A stretch of 64,000 nt of DNA. It comes from Camillea tinctor. Its lineage: Eukaryota; Ascomycota; Sordariomycetes; Xylariales; Xylariaceae. Location of the stretch: contig MU394086.1 of NCBI GenBank assembly GCA_022578605.1, forward strand, positions 333,929-397,928. Direction: 5' to 3'. Below the pieces are notes generated by a model. That model searched no databases. It was not told the DNA's origin and worked only from the letters and a program-made list of their open reading frames with translations. Below, one piece after another: positions 47,359-58,876 of this stretch. Every line of letters begins with the position of its first letter. Positions within the stretch are counted from its first letter, which is position 1. Both the position numbers and the translations under genes were made by a program.

Positions 47359-48590
47359 ATGTCTCCTTCCACAGTTCCAGTTTCCAAGACCTATAATATT
47401 GCCTCAATCCCCGCAGACGGCATTGGACCCGAGGTGGTTGATGCCGCGATTTCTGTGTTGAAGACTTTGGCTGAGACATTAGGGACTTTTGATATCAACT
47501 TCACTCACTTTGATTGGAGCTCAGAGACCTATAAGAAGACAGGGAAATACATTCCCAACGGTGGTCTAGATGAGCTAAAGAAATACGACGCGATACTTTT
47601 CGGTGCTGTCGGCGCTCCAGGTAAACTATACAAATCACTCGTATTCTTCCACCCGTCCTAACATTTTGCAGACGTTCCTGATCACATCTCTCTCTGGGGC
47701 CTTCGCCTGGCCATCTGTCAGCCCTTTCAGCAATATGCCAACGTGCGGCCAACGAAAGTGTTTCGGGGGACACAATCACCCCTTAGAAACTGCAAGCCGG
47801 GTGATCTTGACTGGGTGATCGTTCGAGAGAATAGCGAAGGCGAGTATGCTGGTCAGGGTGGTCGATCGCATCGAGGTCAGCCTTGGGAGACGGCGACGGA
47901 AGTGTCCATATTCTCACGGCATGGAGTTGAACGTATCATGCGCTTTGCTTTCGAGACAGCACAGAAGCGGCCTCGCAAGTTACTGACAGTCGTCACCAAG
48001 AGCAACGCTCAGCGCAATGGCATGGTGCTCTGGGATGAAGTCGCTGCTGAAGTAGCAAAAGAGTTTCCCGACGTCACGGTAGACAAGATGCTAGTGGACG
48101 CGATGACTTGCCGTATGACCCTAAAGCCTGAGTCTATTGACACCATAGTAGCGACGAACCTAGTAAGTGAAGGTAGTTTCCGATCATGTCGGGAAGTGGA
48201 CCCTAGGTGGGCTGACATTATCCCAAGCACGCGGATATCCTGTCCGATCTAGCGGCCGCACTTGCTGGATCGATTGGCATAGCCCCTACCTCAAATCTGG
48301 ATCCGACACGACAGAACCCCAGCATGTTTGAGCCGATTCACGGCTCTGCCTTTGATATCACTGGGAAGGGCATCGCCAATCCTGTGGCGACTTTCTGGAC
48401 CAGCGCTGAGATGCTAGCGTGGCTGGGCGAAGATGATGCGAGTAAGAAGCTCCTAGATGCAGTAGAGAGTGTCTGTGAGAAGGGCGTCGTGACGGCAGAC
48501 CTCGGCGGATCGGCCAGCACTGTTGATGTGACGAACGCTGTGATTGAAGAGATCAAGAGCGCGTACGGCAAAGCAGGCAAGTCTGCATAA
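47359..48590 (+). CDS. Tartrate / D-malate dehydrogenase-like NAD-dependent decarboxylating dehydrogenase (three exons)
   Basis: Exons 47359-47620, 47672-48162, 48228-48590 (1116 nt, 371 residues). It has the beta-decarboxylating dehydrogenase fold: IPADGIGPEVV at the start, DAILFGAVGAPG, SLWGLRLAICQPFQQYANVRP, the TDH-specific WVIVRENSEGEYAGQGG, TKSNAQRNGMVLWDEV and HADILSDLAAALAGSIG, then MFEPIHGSAFDITGKGIANP. The ENSEGEY motif and the short length separate it from isopropylmalate dehydrogenase (LEU2) and mitochondrial IDH. It probably oxidises D-malate or tartrate to pyruvate or oxaloglycolate with NAD+. No targeting peptide is evident, which suggests a cytosolic enzyme. Substrate choice cannot be fixed from sequence. 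Confidence 0.93.
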
Positions 48591-51500
48591 CGAAATAGAC
48601 CTATAACCCGTTTCAGTATTGTGGGCATAGAGATACTTTTTCGGATGAAATATGATATAAGCTTAGCTTTGACACGAGAGCACAGCCAATCTGTCTCCTG
48701 TTACCATACTGGAGGAAACAAACACACATCAAACGATACCAAATATCTAACTACTTAGGTACCGAAGCTAACACAGGTAGCTTTGCCGATAACCGGTATA
48801 TGAGACTGTAATAAATCTGTGTTCAGCCCTAAACACTCACATACCGAGCAATGGCTAGTAAAAGGGGTATAGGGGTAGACCGTCTGCAGATGGGTTATTT
48901 CCGATATAGCTCGTATTAAGTCACACCCCAAATGATCGGACGCTTCATCTTCCTCCATGATGACATGCATATGCTTACCTAGGTAGCTTATCAACTAATT
49001 GTTTGCATCTTTCTTCTGTTCTAACAATGCTTAAGTATTCTGGTTCTCGTCGTGTATCACGGTCGTAATGTAAACGATTATTTAGTAATCAAAGGACAGC
49101 ATGTCTATCACAAGCTCTTCATAACCATGTTTGGCTAACCATGAGAAAATTTATCCTCGGGTTTTATTTTTGTTTGGCATCGATGCCAAAAAGCCACGAG
49201 CCAGTTTTACCCTGAGGCCCGTGAAATTTTGATATTCAGTTGTTATTACTTTCTTTATCAAAAATTTAGGACTGTGACATTAGTTGTCCGCGTCACCGAT
49301 CTATTGCGAAATAACCAATTGGTTGTGCTATTCCTAAGTAAACCGAACGTCTCAGCTTCTGTTGCACGTATGCGCCATGGAGTCTGGAGTTTCAAGGCTT
49401 ACGAGTATGCCAAGAAGCCTTTTTGAATTGTGAAGCTTGATATCTTGGCAATCTTACAAAGCAGACAGGTATACTGGATGGGTCGCTGTTCAAATGCGTT
49501 TCTAAATTCTTGGGCTGGGGACAGACCCCTGGAGGAGCTACGATATATCCAAATAAAACACTGAGTGGTATCTTCGTGATAGACAGATGAGTTTTCATTG
49601 GATGATCGAGAATAAGATGCTAATCCTAGAGATTGTTGAAATGGTTTAAAGCGTTAAAATCAACTAATACCCCATATTTGTGCTCACTTACGCGTTGGAG
49701 GGAATTCAATCTCTTGGAACTGCCAGGTCAGACCATTTCGCTTCCAGCCCTACGTGAAATCATTCGTCCATATTATCGTGTTCCCAAATTGAGTATTACG
49801 TAGATACGCCACAGAAGACTCCATTATGAATAATCTTACGAGAACTTCTAAGAATAGACTAAGACAGACTGTTGCATGCGGAGAAAAAAGCTTCTGAGAT
49901 AGCCATCAGAAAGCTGCTGCATGCAACCCCCCCTTCTCTTTCTTTCTTCGTCCCATTGATAACGGCACTGGCTCGCGTAGCTTATGTGGAAGAGGTGTGG
50001 TAGCATGGCTCTATCTGGATTAACCTTATCACCACGACCATAGCCGAACCACGATGTCCCCCCTCGAGTGGGCTCGGCAGTGTATATCTTGCAGCGGAGG
50101 ATGACCGATTGCGCCACCTATTTCGGAATATACCGACTCAATATGGATCGGATTATCTGTAGGCTTGATGGTGTTGTCTGTGCTTTCCAGGGGCAGGAGT
50201 GGGCAAGGCATCAAACAGTCCCGGCCACCGAGTGCAAGAGGCAATTTCTGAACCGTTCCCGAGAACCTTTCAGTCCCACTGATCTCATTGATCTTCGAAG
50301 GTCATCACAGGAACCACTTTCTACCGCAGTGTGTTGAGGAACAAATCTTGGCGCGGGTGTTCGTCACTGTGATAGGTAATGAGAAAAAAAAATAATCCCA
50401 TGGATAGGTAAAGTTCAAAGTGAAAATCATCGTTGCTTACATGTATGTTAGAGGCTCTGTTCCGCCCGCCCTGAGAGATGACCTCATTGGGCGTTTGAAT
50501 CCATTCTAACTACCACGATTCTCTGCTTCTCGAACGGAAGCTAGCGCGCGCGAACGGCACGAAGGACGAATCAAAGCAGTATCGGAGAAAAACTAACTGC
50601 CGTGATGTAAGTCCGGGGGTGAGAAGAATCCCAGCTGGTTGGGTATGTTGTAGCGGCATTCTTCATGCGCCATGGTTTACCTAACTAGGTATGTCTTTTC
50701 AAATATCTACCTAGTGTATAAACTTCACTTGATCAGCGTCAGGGGAAGAGGTGAACATACCATTCTTTCCACCGCTTAGTCATAGGAGGAAAAGAATTCA
50801 CCTGGACAGAGCCTCGACTTATCATGTCAGTGCCAGCTGGGCTCGGGTAGAAATGAAAGAACAAGGGTCTAGGCTTAGATGTTTCCAATTCGGATGTGGG
50901 GGGACGCGGGTTTCATAAACAAAATATCATCCGAAACCTGAGCCTTTCTTCTGGCCCTGTCTGAGACTTATATGCGGCAACCGGTCGTGCTCAGGGTTGG
51001 GGCTGTTGATCTTTCACTCTTTGAAATTCGATGGTCAATCATGTTTCTTCATCTTCTCGACGATTGCATGATGGCAGCGATAAATTGTGGGTTACCAGGC
51101 TATAGGATACCCCTACTATCGTCGTTATGCGACCGCCAATGTAGCATGGGGTGAAATGCGACTGAGAGTAAGTTTTCACACGCATTTAGCTGGGACTGCC
51201 ACCGAAACACTGGCAAAAAGTTTTGAGCGCCAATCCTCGATGGTGATCCCTTCCAAGCGTCTATGAACCCATCAACACTCAGAGCTGGTTGAGTTTCAGT
51301 CTACCTAGTCATAATACGGTTGACTACCGAACCAGCAAATAGTTGACCCATTATACCCATTTTTGAGCTCTGCTCTAACCTTATTCATTACTAAGCTATC
51401 CGTTACGATGTGATGCGATCGCCATATGTATAACAGCCGGATCGACCTTTAGTCGTCTTTTTTTTTCTCTCTTCTCTCGTCGTCACGAGCTGTTAGACCA

Positions 51501-51647
51501 GTCACTGCCGGCAGTGTCTTTTGTTTGAATTTCCTAATTTCTGTTAATTTCCTTTCTTTAAGTGTATTCTTTAGATATCTATTTTACTTTCATTTTATAC
51601 TTTTTTTTTCCTTTTCCCCCTTGTTTTCAATACTTCTCTCCTTAACC
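48591..51647. other. 3-kb spacer with a SINE-like element
   Basis: No protein gene is supported between the dehydrogenase and the MFS gene. The stretch contains the tRNA-like element and hairpin at 49871-50116, plus AT-rich DNA, and the pyrimidine-rich leader of the MFS gene (about 51455-51640). Confidence 0.5.
49871..50116 (-). mobile_element. Possible tRNA-derived SINE-like element
   Basis: Read on the minus strand, 50116-50101 gives TGGCGCAATCGGTCAT, matching a Pol III A-box and the 5' part of a tRNA (TGGCGCAATCGGT). About 54 nt on, GGTTCGGCTATGG (50050-50038) is a partial B-box. Near the far end come a T6 tract (about 49889-49884) and a hairpin with perfect arms GTTGCATGC/GCATGCAAC (49871-49879 and 49919-49927). 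This is not a functional tRNA because the acceptor and D stems do not pair. No target-site duplication was found. Confidence 0.35.
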
Positions 51648-53566
51648 ATGGGCATCGGTGTGTTAGAAGATAGGTACCTGGACAGGCCTCCAGGAACCTC
51701 CAAGTTGGGTGAAGACCAAGGGCCATTTTCTGATGCAGGTGAGCCGAATACGCTTCATCATTACACTAAGAGTGCCGCAACTAATAATAATTCAGCAAGC
51801 ACCTCCGAACTGAAGAAGGATGGCGATATCATTCTCGTGCCGCAACCAACTGACTCTCCGAACGACCCCCTGAATGTGAGATATCTATGGCGTGTGGAGC
51901 CTGTTTTCGAAAGCTAATAGTATTCAGTGGTCTCCCTTGTGGAAGAACAGCATCATGGTCATTCTCGCTTTTGCTTCTGGCGTCACAACTTCGTGAGTCA
52001 AGATTACACCAAATATCCGGATTCAAACAGAATGACATCCTAACACTTGACAAGACTCGGTCCTATGATCTCTCCAGGCCTGGTTTTGTTGAGCCAGCAG
52101 TTCAAGGTTGATCCTGATACCGTCTCGGCCTTCATGGTGGGCGCAATCGTTCTTTTCACCGGATCAGTGACCTTCTTCACGGCATCAGGAGCAAACATCT
52201 GGGGAAAGAGGCCCTTCTTCGTGATATCTACATTGTTGCTACTAATTTCCAACGTTTGGGGTACTTTTGCCAATGTAAGCTATTTATGAAATGGTTGTCT
52301 TGACAGTGCTAACATCCTCAGTCTTTCCCCTCGTTGGCCGCAATGCGTATCTTCCAAGGAATCGTCTCGGCTCCGTTAGAGACTCTGGTTACTTCTACAG
52401 TCTCCGACTTGTTCTTCGTTCACCAAAGAGGACTACGCCTATCTCTGTGGGGTGTTATGTTGGGCTCTGGTGTCTTGATTGGGTAAATGCCTACACCAAA
52501 CCTTGACCAGTCATCTCCGCTAATTCAAGAGCAGTCAAATTATTGCCGGTTTCATTATCGAGAGTAGCTTGGGCGTACCAGGCACTTTCGGAATTAGTGC
52601 GCTCATATTCTGCGTAATACTGCCTCTGATGTATTTCGTAGTTGTGGAAACGACATACACCAAACCGCGTGACACCAAAGTCGTCAGCTCCCCCCAAGAG
52701 ATCCTAGAAGAGAAAGCAGGCGGACGCCAGACGTGGATGGAACTAGAGGATGACCCCGCGAAGGAGCTAAAGGAGAGTTACGTTAGCCAACTTCGAATCT
52801 TCCGCGGCCGTCTATCCCAAGACTCGTTCTGGAAGGGTGCAGTCAAGCCGTTCCCCCTTATCTGTTTCCCTGCCGTCATCTTTTCGACTTTCGTTTACGC
52901 CTCTTTCTTTACCTGGCTTTTGATGATTGGTGTGCTTTCTGTCAACATTTTCGCTGCACCTCCTTACAATCTCAACCCAGCCCAGATTGGTCTCACAAAT
53001 GTTCCATTGGCCATCTGCGCCGTGATTTTCTCGCCCCTATCTGGATGGATGGCCGACGCAGTTCCAGTATGGATGGCAAAACGCAACAACGGTATTTTCG
53101 AACCCGAATTTCGGCTCGTTCTCATGGCCATTGCTATACCCCTATCTACGGTCGGCTTTATTGGGTTTGGTATTTCCACCTCGGAGGGCTTGCCACTGGG
53201 CTGGTGCCTCACATGGATGACGCTACACTCGATAGCTGTGCCTTTTGCGTCACAGGCTTCTATTAGTTATGTCATTGACTGCCATACAAAGGATGCCAAC
53301 CAAGCATTCGTGACAATTAACTTTGTCAAGGCGATAATGAGTTTTGTGGCCTCGTCGATAGGGAATGGCCTCCTTACCAGGTTTGGACCGAAGGGACTGT
53401 TCGTAGGCATCGCTATTCTCAACTTTGCGATCAGCGCCCTCACTATCCCTAGCTACCTTTATGGGAAGCGACTTCGGAGCTGGGTATGTTCAACACTCCT
53501 TTGTGTATTTACTAGTTACTCACACGTGTACAGGTTGCTCGCAGCGATTGGGCCAAGAAAATCTAG
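51648..53566 (+). CDS. Major facilitator superfamily transporter, DHA1/HOL1-like (six exons)
   Basis: Exons 51648-51875, 51928-51992, 52055-52274, 52322-52482, 52535-53483, 53534-53566 (1656 nt, 551 residues). A hydrophilic N-terminus of about 75 residues precedes 12 hydrophobic segments. MFS landmarks include SLGPMISPGLVLLSQQFKV, GSVTFFTASGANIWGKRP, FPSLAAMRIFQGI, a loop PRDTK and a large central cytosolic loop rich in Glu/Lys. It continues GPKGLFVGIAILNFAISALT and ends YLYGKRLRSW-VARSDWAKKI. The type is the proton-driven drug or polyamine/monovalent-cation transporter group; the substrate is unknown. Its closest upstream coding neighbour is the dehydrogenase, 3 kb away, so no functional linkage is evident. 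Confidence 0.92.
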
Positions 53567-53927
53567 AAAGGGGTGGTTCGGTGTATGTAAGAGACTGGTA
53601 TAGGACTCTTATTTTTTGAGCTCGGAATGAACTGTAACTATCGCACTACATGTAAAACTAACTATGGTAATGTAACAATCAATAAAACGTACGAGGCTAT
53701 GTCGCTCGCTCACAGCCCCGTATGACCCAAAGTGGAAGCATAATCATCTCCTGTGCCTACCCGACCGTGATACCATAGGAAATTTGCCTACCGTTCATGT
53801 ATCGATCAATAATTCTGCCTAGCCACTGGAGTTTTCTAAAGGAAAGTCTGGAAGATAAAAATTCCCCCGCACTCTATTCTCTCGTTCTTGACCTCAAGCT
53901 CTATTGTCAGATTTTGGGTATTTTGCC
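53567..53927. other. Short spacer before the NLR gene
   Basis: 361 nt between the MFS 3' end and the NLR start. It must hold the NLR promoter; I see no motif of note. Confidence 0.5.
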
Positions 53928-56900
53928 ATGGGTGTAATACGCCAACTCCGAAAGCTTCGCAAAAAGCTGAGGGAAAGCCTGAATTATAAGTCTCGGATTC
54001 CAAATCCGGGCACAAGGACCAGAGATTCAAACCCCGACCAAGTTCTTCTACCTTCATCTACTCCAGTGTCTGAATCCCGGAGCTTTATTCATGAACAGAC
54101 AATCAACAAGCAGCTATGCTCACCACCCGTACAGGATGATCCCCCCCAAACAGCTTCTCTAGCCAATGAAGGAAATACTCCACAGACAACTTCCTTAGTT
54201 GTCAACAAACCCCAGCCTATATTGTGGGATATAGCCTGGGGTGAGCTAGATGAGTCCCAGCGACAATTACTCACCTCGGCTATTGGTCTCGACGACGTCA
54301 GGAGTGTTCAGGTAGATATCAGTGATATCCTGCGGAACATATTAGAAGCCTTGAACAAGGCAACACAAATATCCGAACAGAACAGATGGTCCTTTGAATT
54401 CCGCGGTCGAGTAGTCGTCTTGCGTGACATAGTAGCGAAGACTATTGACTGGATTAGCAAATTCAAAGAATGTATCGATGTTGCAGTTAGTTTCGACCCT
54501 TCTCAAACAGCGATAGCATGGGGCATTGTTAGCTTCCTGCTCACAGTAAGTTTACATATGTTGCCTCAAAGCCATGAAGTATCTACTCACAAGACCAGAT
54601 TGCACTAGCCACCGACCAGGAAGCTGGCCTCCGGTTAATATCTATCGAAAGCATCACGCGACTTATTGCCCGCTCTCGTGTATATGAAGCGTTATATATC
54701 GAGCCTTTGCACTGGGAGTGTACTGACAATGCACTCACGGAGGCAGTTGTGCGGCTATACAAGTTCATCTTAGAAGTATTGTGTTTGTACGTCAAGCAGC
54801 AAGAGAAAGGCGGCGCGGCAAAGGCGTTACATACCGTTTTCAACCCCAAGGAAATATCATCTCACTTGGAGACTTTTGAGAAACTCGAGCGAGATGTTGA
54901 AAAGGAGGCATTGCTATGTGAGCGGCTGTATCACCGTCAAGTCGTTGAAGGGCTTGGAGAACAATATACCAACCTCTACAAACTTCTAGAGGAGAGCATA
55001 GTACATCGAGTCGACAAGCTACATACTGCTGTCACAGGTAAGTGTATATTAACTCTATCTGGTTTCGCAGCGACTGATCTAATTATCCCGTAGAACTCCA
55101 GCTTGATAATTTCTGTACCTGGCTTAACGTTACGAACCCATCGGGCCGCTATAACGAAATGTTGAGACTGCATCAACCTGGGACTAATTCTTGGGTCTCC
55201 ATAACAGAACAGTGGACAAATTGGATCAATCCGCATCGTGATAATGCGAACTTCGTCACGGTACACGGCATTCCCGGTGCTGGCAAGAGTGTTCTGGCTG
55301 CTCATTTAATAAGCCTTATTGAACAGATAGTACGCCAATCGCCTAGAGAATTCTGTGTCTATTACTTCTGTTACCACCAAAATACACAGGATGAAACAAT
55401 ACCAATACTCAAATGGGTCATTCTACAACTGTGTCGAAAGTCTGGCCGAATTCCGTTGGAGATCTACCAGTGTTTTAAACAATGGTTGAAGCCTACTATT
55501 GAAGTTCTACTAGATGCAATCGAAGCTTTGGTGGGTGACTGGGATAACCTCTACCTCGTCATTGATGCACTTGACGAGAGCCAGGAGCCGTGGGACACTC
55601 TTTTGCAAACTCTACGACGGCTAGCTACCGAACCTCGTTTTTGTAACCTACGAATACTAGTAACGAGTCGAGAGTATCCCAAGATCAGCAAAAAACTAAA
55701 CGATTTCGCAATTTCTCTACCAGTCATGAATGATGATGTACAACAGGACATCAAAATCTTTCTCCACGAAGCCCTCCGAGTGAACCCTAATAAGAGGTTT
55801 AAAAAGTGGTCACAGGATCTTCTTGATGAAGTTGAAGCGTCTTTATTACACGGCGCTGGCGGCATGTGTGTTTTTAGCCCTAAATATAAAGCTCATATGA
55901 ATAAACACTAATAATCTCCTATCTAGGTTTCAATGGGTTACATGTCAGCTTGACCTCTTGCGTCGACTACACGGGCCTGACCAACAAGTACGGGAAATGC
56001 TACGCACGCTACCACCGACAATCAACCAGATCTATGACAGAATATTCAGTTTAGTCTCAGAAGAAGACAAGCATTTCATACTTGCCGTGCTCAAATGGTT
56101 ATATTATCCAGCCATGGTCCGTGATTTCTTAGGCGGACATGCGTATGGTTATGCTTATTGGGAGAGTAGAAGCATTCTAGAAGCCGCCTTACTAATACTT
56201 GATCACGGATCAGTGTACGATGAGGAAGATGTACATGATATCTGTGGCTGCTTGATTCGAACACATAGGGATGGTCGTATAGAACTGGCCCATTATACAG
56301 TACGAGAATACTTAGAATCTAACCGGGCCTTAAGCACGACTTTCTCTAGAGGACCTGATTTGTTCATGCACCTAACGAAGAAGGTATTCTACAAGATCCT
56401 ACAGAAGCCGCAAACCACAGATTTACCTCACTGGAATGCTTTTCCATGTTTCTGTGCGAATTTGTTCACGACTATAATGCGCGACGCGGATAGGGCAGGC
56501 CTCGAAGGTATGCGCCTATTAGTCCGCAAAGACCCGGAATTCAAAGACCTCGTCTACAGGATTTTATGTCCCTCTCTACCCCATTATCAACAATTATGTA
56601 GAATACTATTTTCTTGGACCGTACACTTTCCCCCCCGCCAGCTAGCCAATCTAGTTGATCCAGAGAAGAGCCATACCCCGGCTGCGGTCGATGCAGTTAT
56701 GGTCGCTAATCTCTTGGTAAGCCGATTATTTACTTTGGCTGAAAGACTTTTGAACGAGAAAGGCCCCCAACTATGGAATGAAAACATACGAATACATATG
56801 TTCGATACAGAGTTCATCTGTCTTACCGTCGAGGGAACGCTTGTCGAATGTCTTTCTCAGCTATCAGCTCGCTTGAACAAATACGGAAGTGGCCAAGAAG

Positions 56901-57643
56901 AACGTTTAGCACGTGCTATAATGTATTTTCTATTCAAAAATCATGATGGCCTGCTAAATCTTCCGGTCACAAGTCAAATGTTATGTCTTTATGTTGCAAG
57001 GCACCGACATGATCACCAGACCGGACTTTGTCACTATGGCTGCAGACTAAAAAAGCTGCTAGACCTTGGTGCTAACCCTGATCCTGAAGAGTATGTGGTT
57101 ACCCCTCTTCAAGTCGCTATCCTGAAGGGAGATGTAGTTGCGATTCAACTACTCCTCGAAGCAGGAGCCGACCCCAATGCTACGGGCGACTCCGGAGCCC
57201 TAGAAATAGCGCTGTTTCTCCGGTTAAGAAAAAAACAAAGAGGTCTCGAAATGCCCAGACATCATGAACTAAGCCCATTGAGTATATGCAAATGCTTAAA
57301 CGAAAGTGTGTTTCCTCCTGATGGACCCCACGACCTGGACTCCATGGTAGCTGAAGTTACCACAGATTCTCCCCAAGAGCGAGACAACATGATGATGATG
57401 AACGAACTAAGCCGGGAGTTTCCTATCGGGGAAGGCCCACATTATTACCATGAAGTGCCTACAATTATGAAGCTGATATCCCAGTATGGAGGGAGGGAAA
57501 TTAAGAGTGCAAGGCCCAGAGATCGTTATATAAAGTGGGATGAAAAAATCTTAGCTGCAGCCGGGAAGTCCTTGGGGCCTTGGATGGATGTTGGGTCAAT
57601 CCTCACGCTTTCATCTCTATATAATAGGAGGCGAGAAGAGTAG
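53928..57643 (+). CDS. NACHT NLR (STAND) protein with short ankyrin tail (four exons)
   Basis: Exons 53928-54545, 54599-55037, 55094-55865, 55927-57643 (3546 nt, 1181 residues). The helical N-terminal effector or sensor region (about 75-350) begins DIAWGELDESQRQLLTSAIG and resembles the domains found at the N-terminus of many fungal NLRs. The NACHT NTPase has Walker A GIPGAGKSVL (residues 411-420) and Walker B LYLVIDALDES (505-515), then LVTSREYP and GGMFQWVTCQLDLL after an intron with donor GTGTGT. A winged-helix-like part includes ELAHYTVREYL. The C-terminus has one to two ankyrin-type units (about 975-1040; LLDLGANPDPEE, TPLQVAILKGDVVAIQLLLEAGADPNATG). This is a fungal NOD-like receptor; by family it may act in non-self recognition or programmed cell death, but neither ligand nor outcome is known. 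Confidence 0.9.
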
Positions 57644-58876
57644 GGAGAGCTAAATACAGATGGAACAAGAGCCCCTTTTCAGTGAAAACACATGGTCCCC
57701 GTTTTCTGGCCGGTCCAGATAAACCATCTACTACGCTACTGCTGTTATAATAGGGAGGCTGTTAGATTTATCATGAGAAACTTGTTATGAATGATGAATT
57801 ACTATCTGATATCACGTCGCCGATGAAGTTTACAGTAACTGACACATCACCATACTTGAACTTCGAACTAGTATACAGCCATATCTCATTATAGACTCAA
57901 AACTACTAGTCTGCCTACTGTCACGAGCCGGTTCAGTTGAGCCATCAAGTAAAGGCCTTCCAACGACCGACTGGCCATTGTTCTCCAATCCCGTATCATA
58001 TGTGTTGCCCCCTCTCCTAGAACATAACACCCCCTTACTCATGTACCTACTGGTTACGTCCCAGCCAGGGGTAACTCTATCATACAGAGTTAAGCCACAA
58101 TGACCACTCAGTCAGTGTGTAAAACCTTTCAGTCGCTTGGTACAATAGATTGCCCAACACTCATTCGTAGCACTACTCAGGATGAAAGTAGACATACATA
58201 TATAGTCCTAAAACACATCATCAATAATATATAGTACAACCTTCCTACCTGCCTTACCTTCATCGAATTAAAGCACCAGGGAATATCCCGTGAATTCCCC
58301 ACTCTCTACTCCCCTCGCCTCAAACCAACCCGTCCCCTTCAACCACTCCCCACCCTCTTCCTTCCAAATCACAAAACCTACACATCAAAACAACTTCACA
58401 ATGGCGGCAAAAACTAATAGTGAAAAATAATGATATTTATTTTCATTCGGAAAAGACAGTAATCACCGTGATGGTATATACGCGCACTATTTTTTTTTCG
58501 CCCTTTCTCGCTCTCTTGATGCTAGTAGTAACCCTTTTTTAACCCCGCGTGCGCCCAAGCATGCTATATAAAAAAACATTCGCTCGACCACGATACAAAC
58601 CTGTTATGCATTTCTTTTCTTTTCTTTTTCTCTCTCTTATGAAAACGGAAATATGGCTCCATATAGAAGGAGGAGAGGAGATATATCCCCAATAGGTTCA
58701 ACTTAATTCATGATTTTGGATTCTCTCTTTGCTTTTACTTCCTTTTCATCTGTTTATAATATGAAGAGGATAGGATGGGAATTGGATGTAAAACGTAGAA
58801 GAGGGGTTGAAGGAGAGTGGGGAGGTTTATTTCACAAAACCCCCTACACTTTCTCCTTTCTTCGTGTACCCTCAAT
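57644..58876. other. Spacer with repeat copy B
   Basis: It lies between the NLR and the CDF gene (convergent). It contains dispersed-repeat copy B (58051-58190), an ATG-poor AT-rich segment and T/C-rich tracts near 58500 and 58615. No gene is seen. Confidence 0.6.
58051..58190 (+). repeat. Dispersed repeat, copy B
   Basis: It starts TGGTTACGTCCCAGCCAGGG and aligns with copies A (7151-7288) and C (9341-9453, inverted). Upstream of both A and B is ACCTAC, so the repeat may start slightly earlier. It lies 0.4 kb downstream of the NLR gene. Confidence 0.7.

Noticed and set aside
47359..48590. Isopropylmalate dehydrogenase (LEU2) assignment
   Set aside because: The ENSEGEYAGQGG motif and flanking residues fit the tartrate/D-malate dehydrogenase branch better.
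50038..50116. Functional tRNA gene on the minus strand
   Set aside because: The A-box is good, but acceptor and D stems do not pair and the B-box is degenerate; listed instead as a SINE-like candidate.
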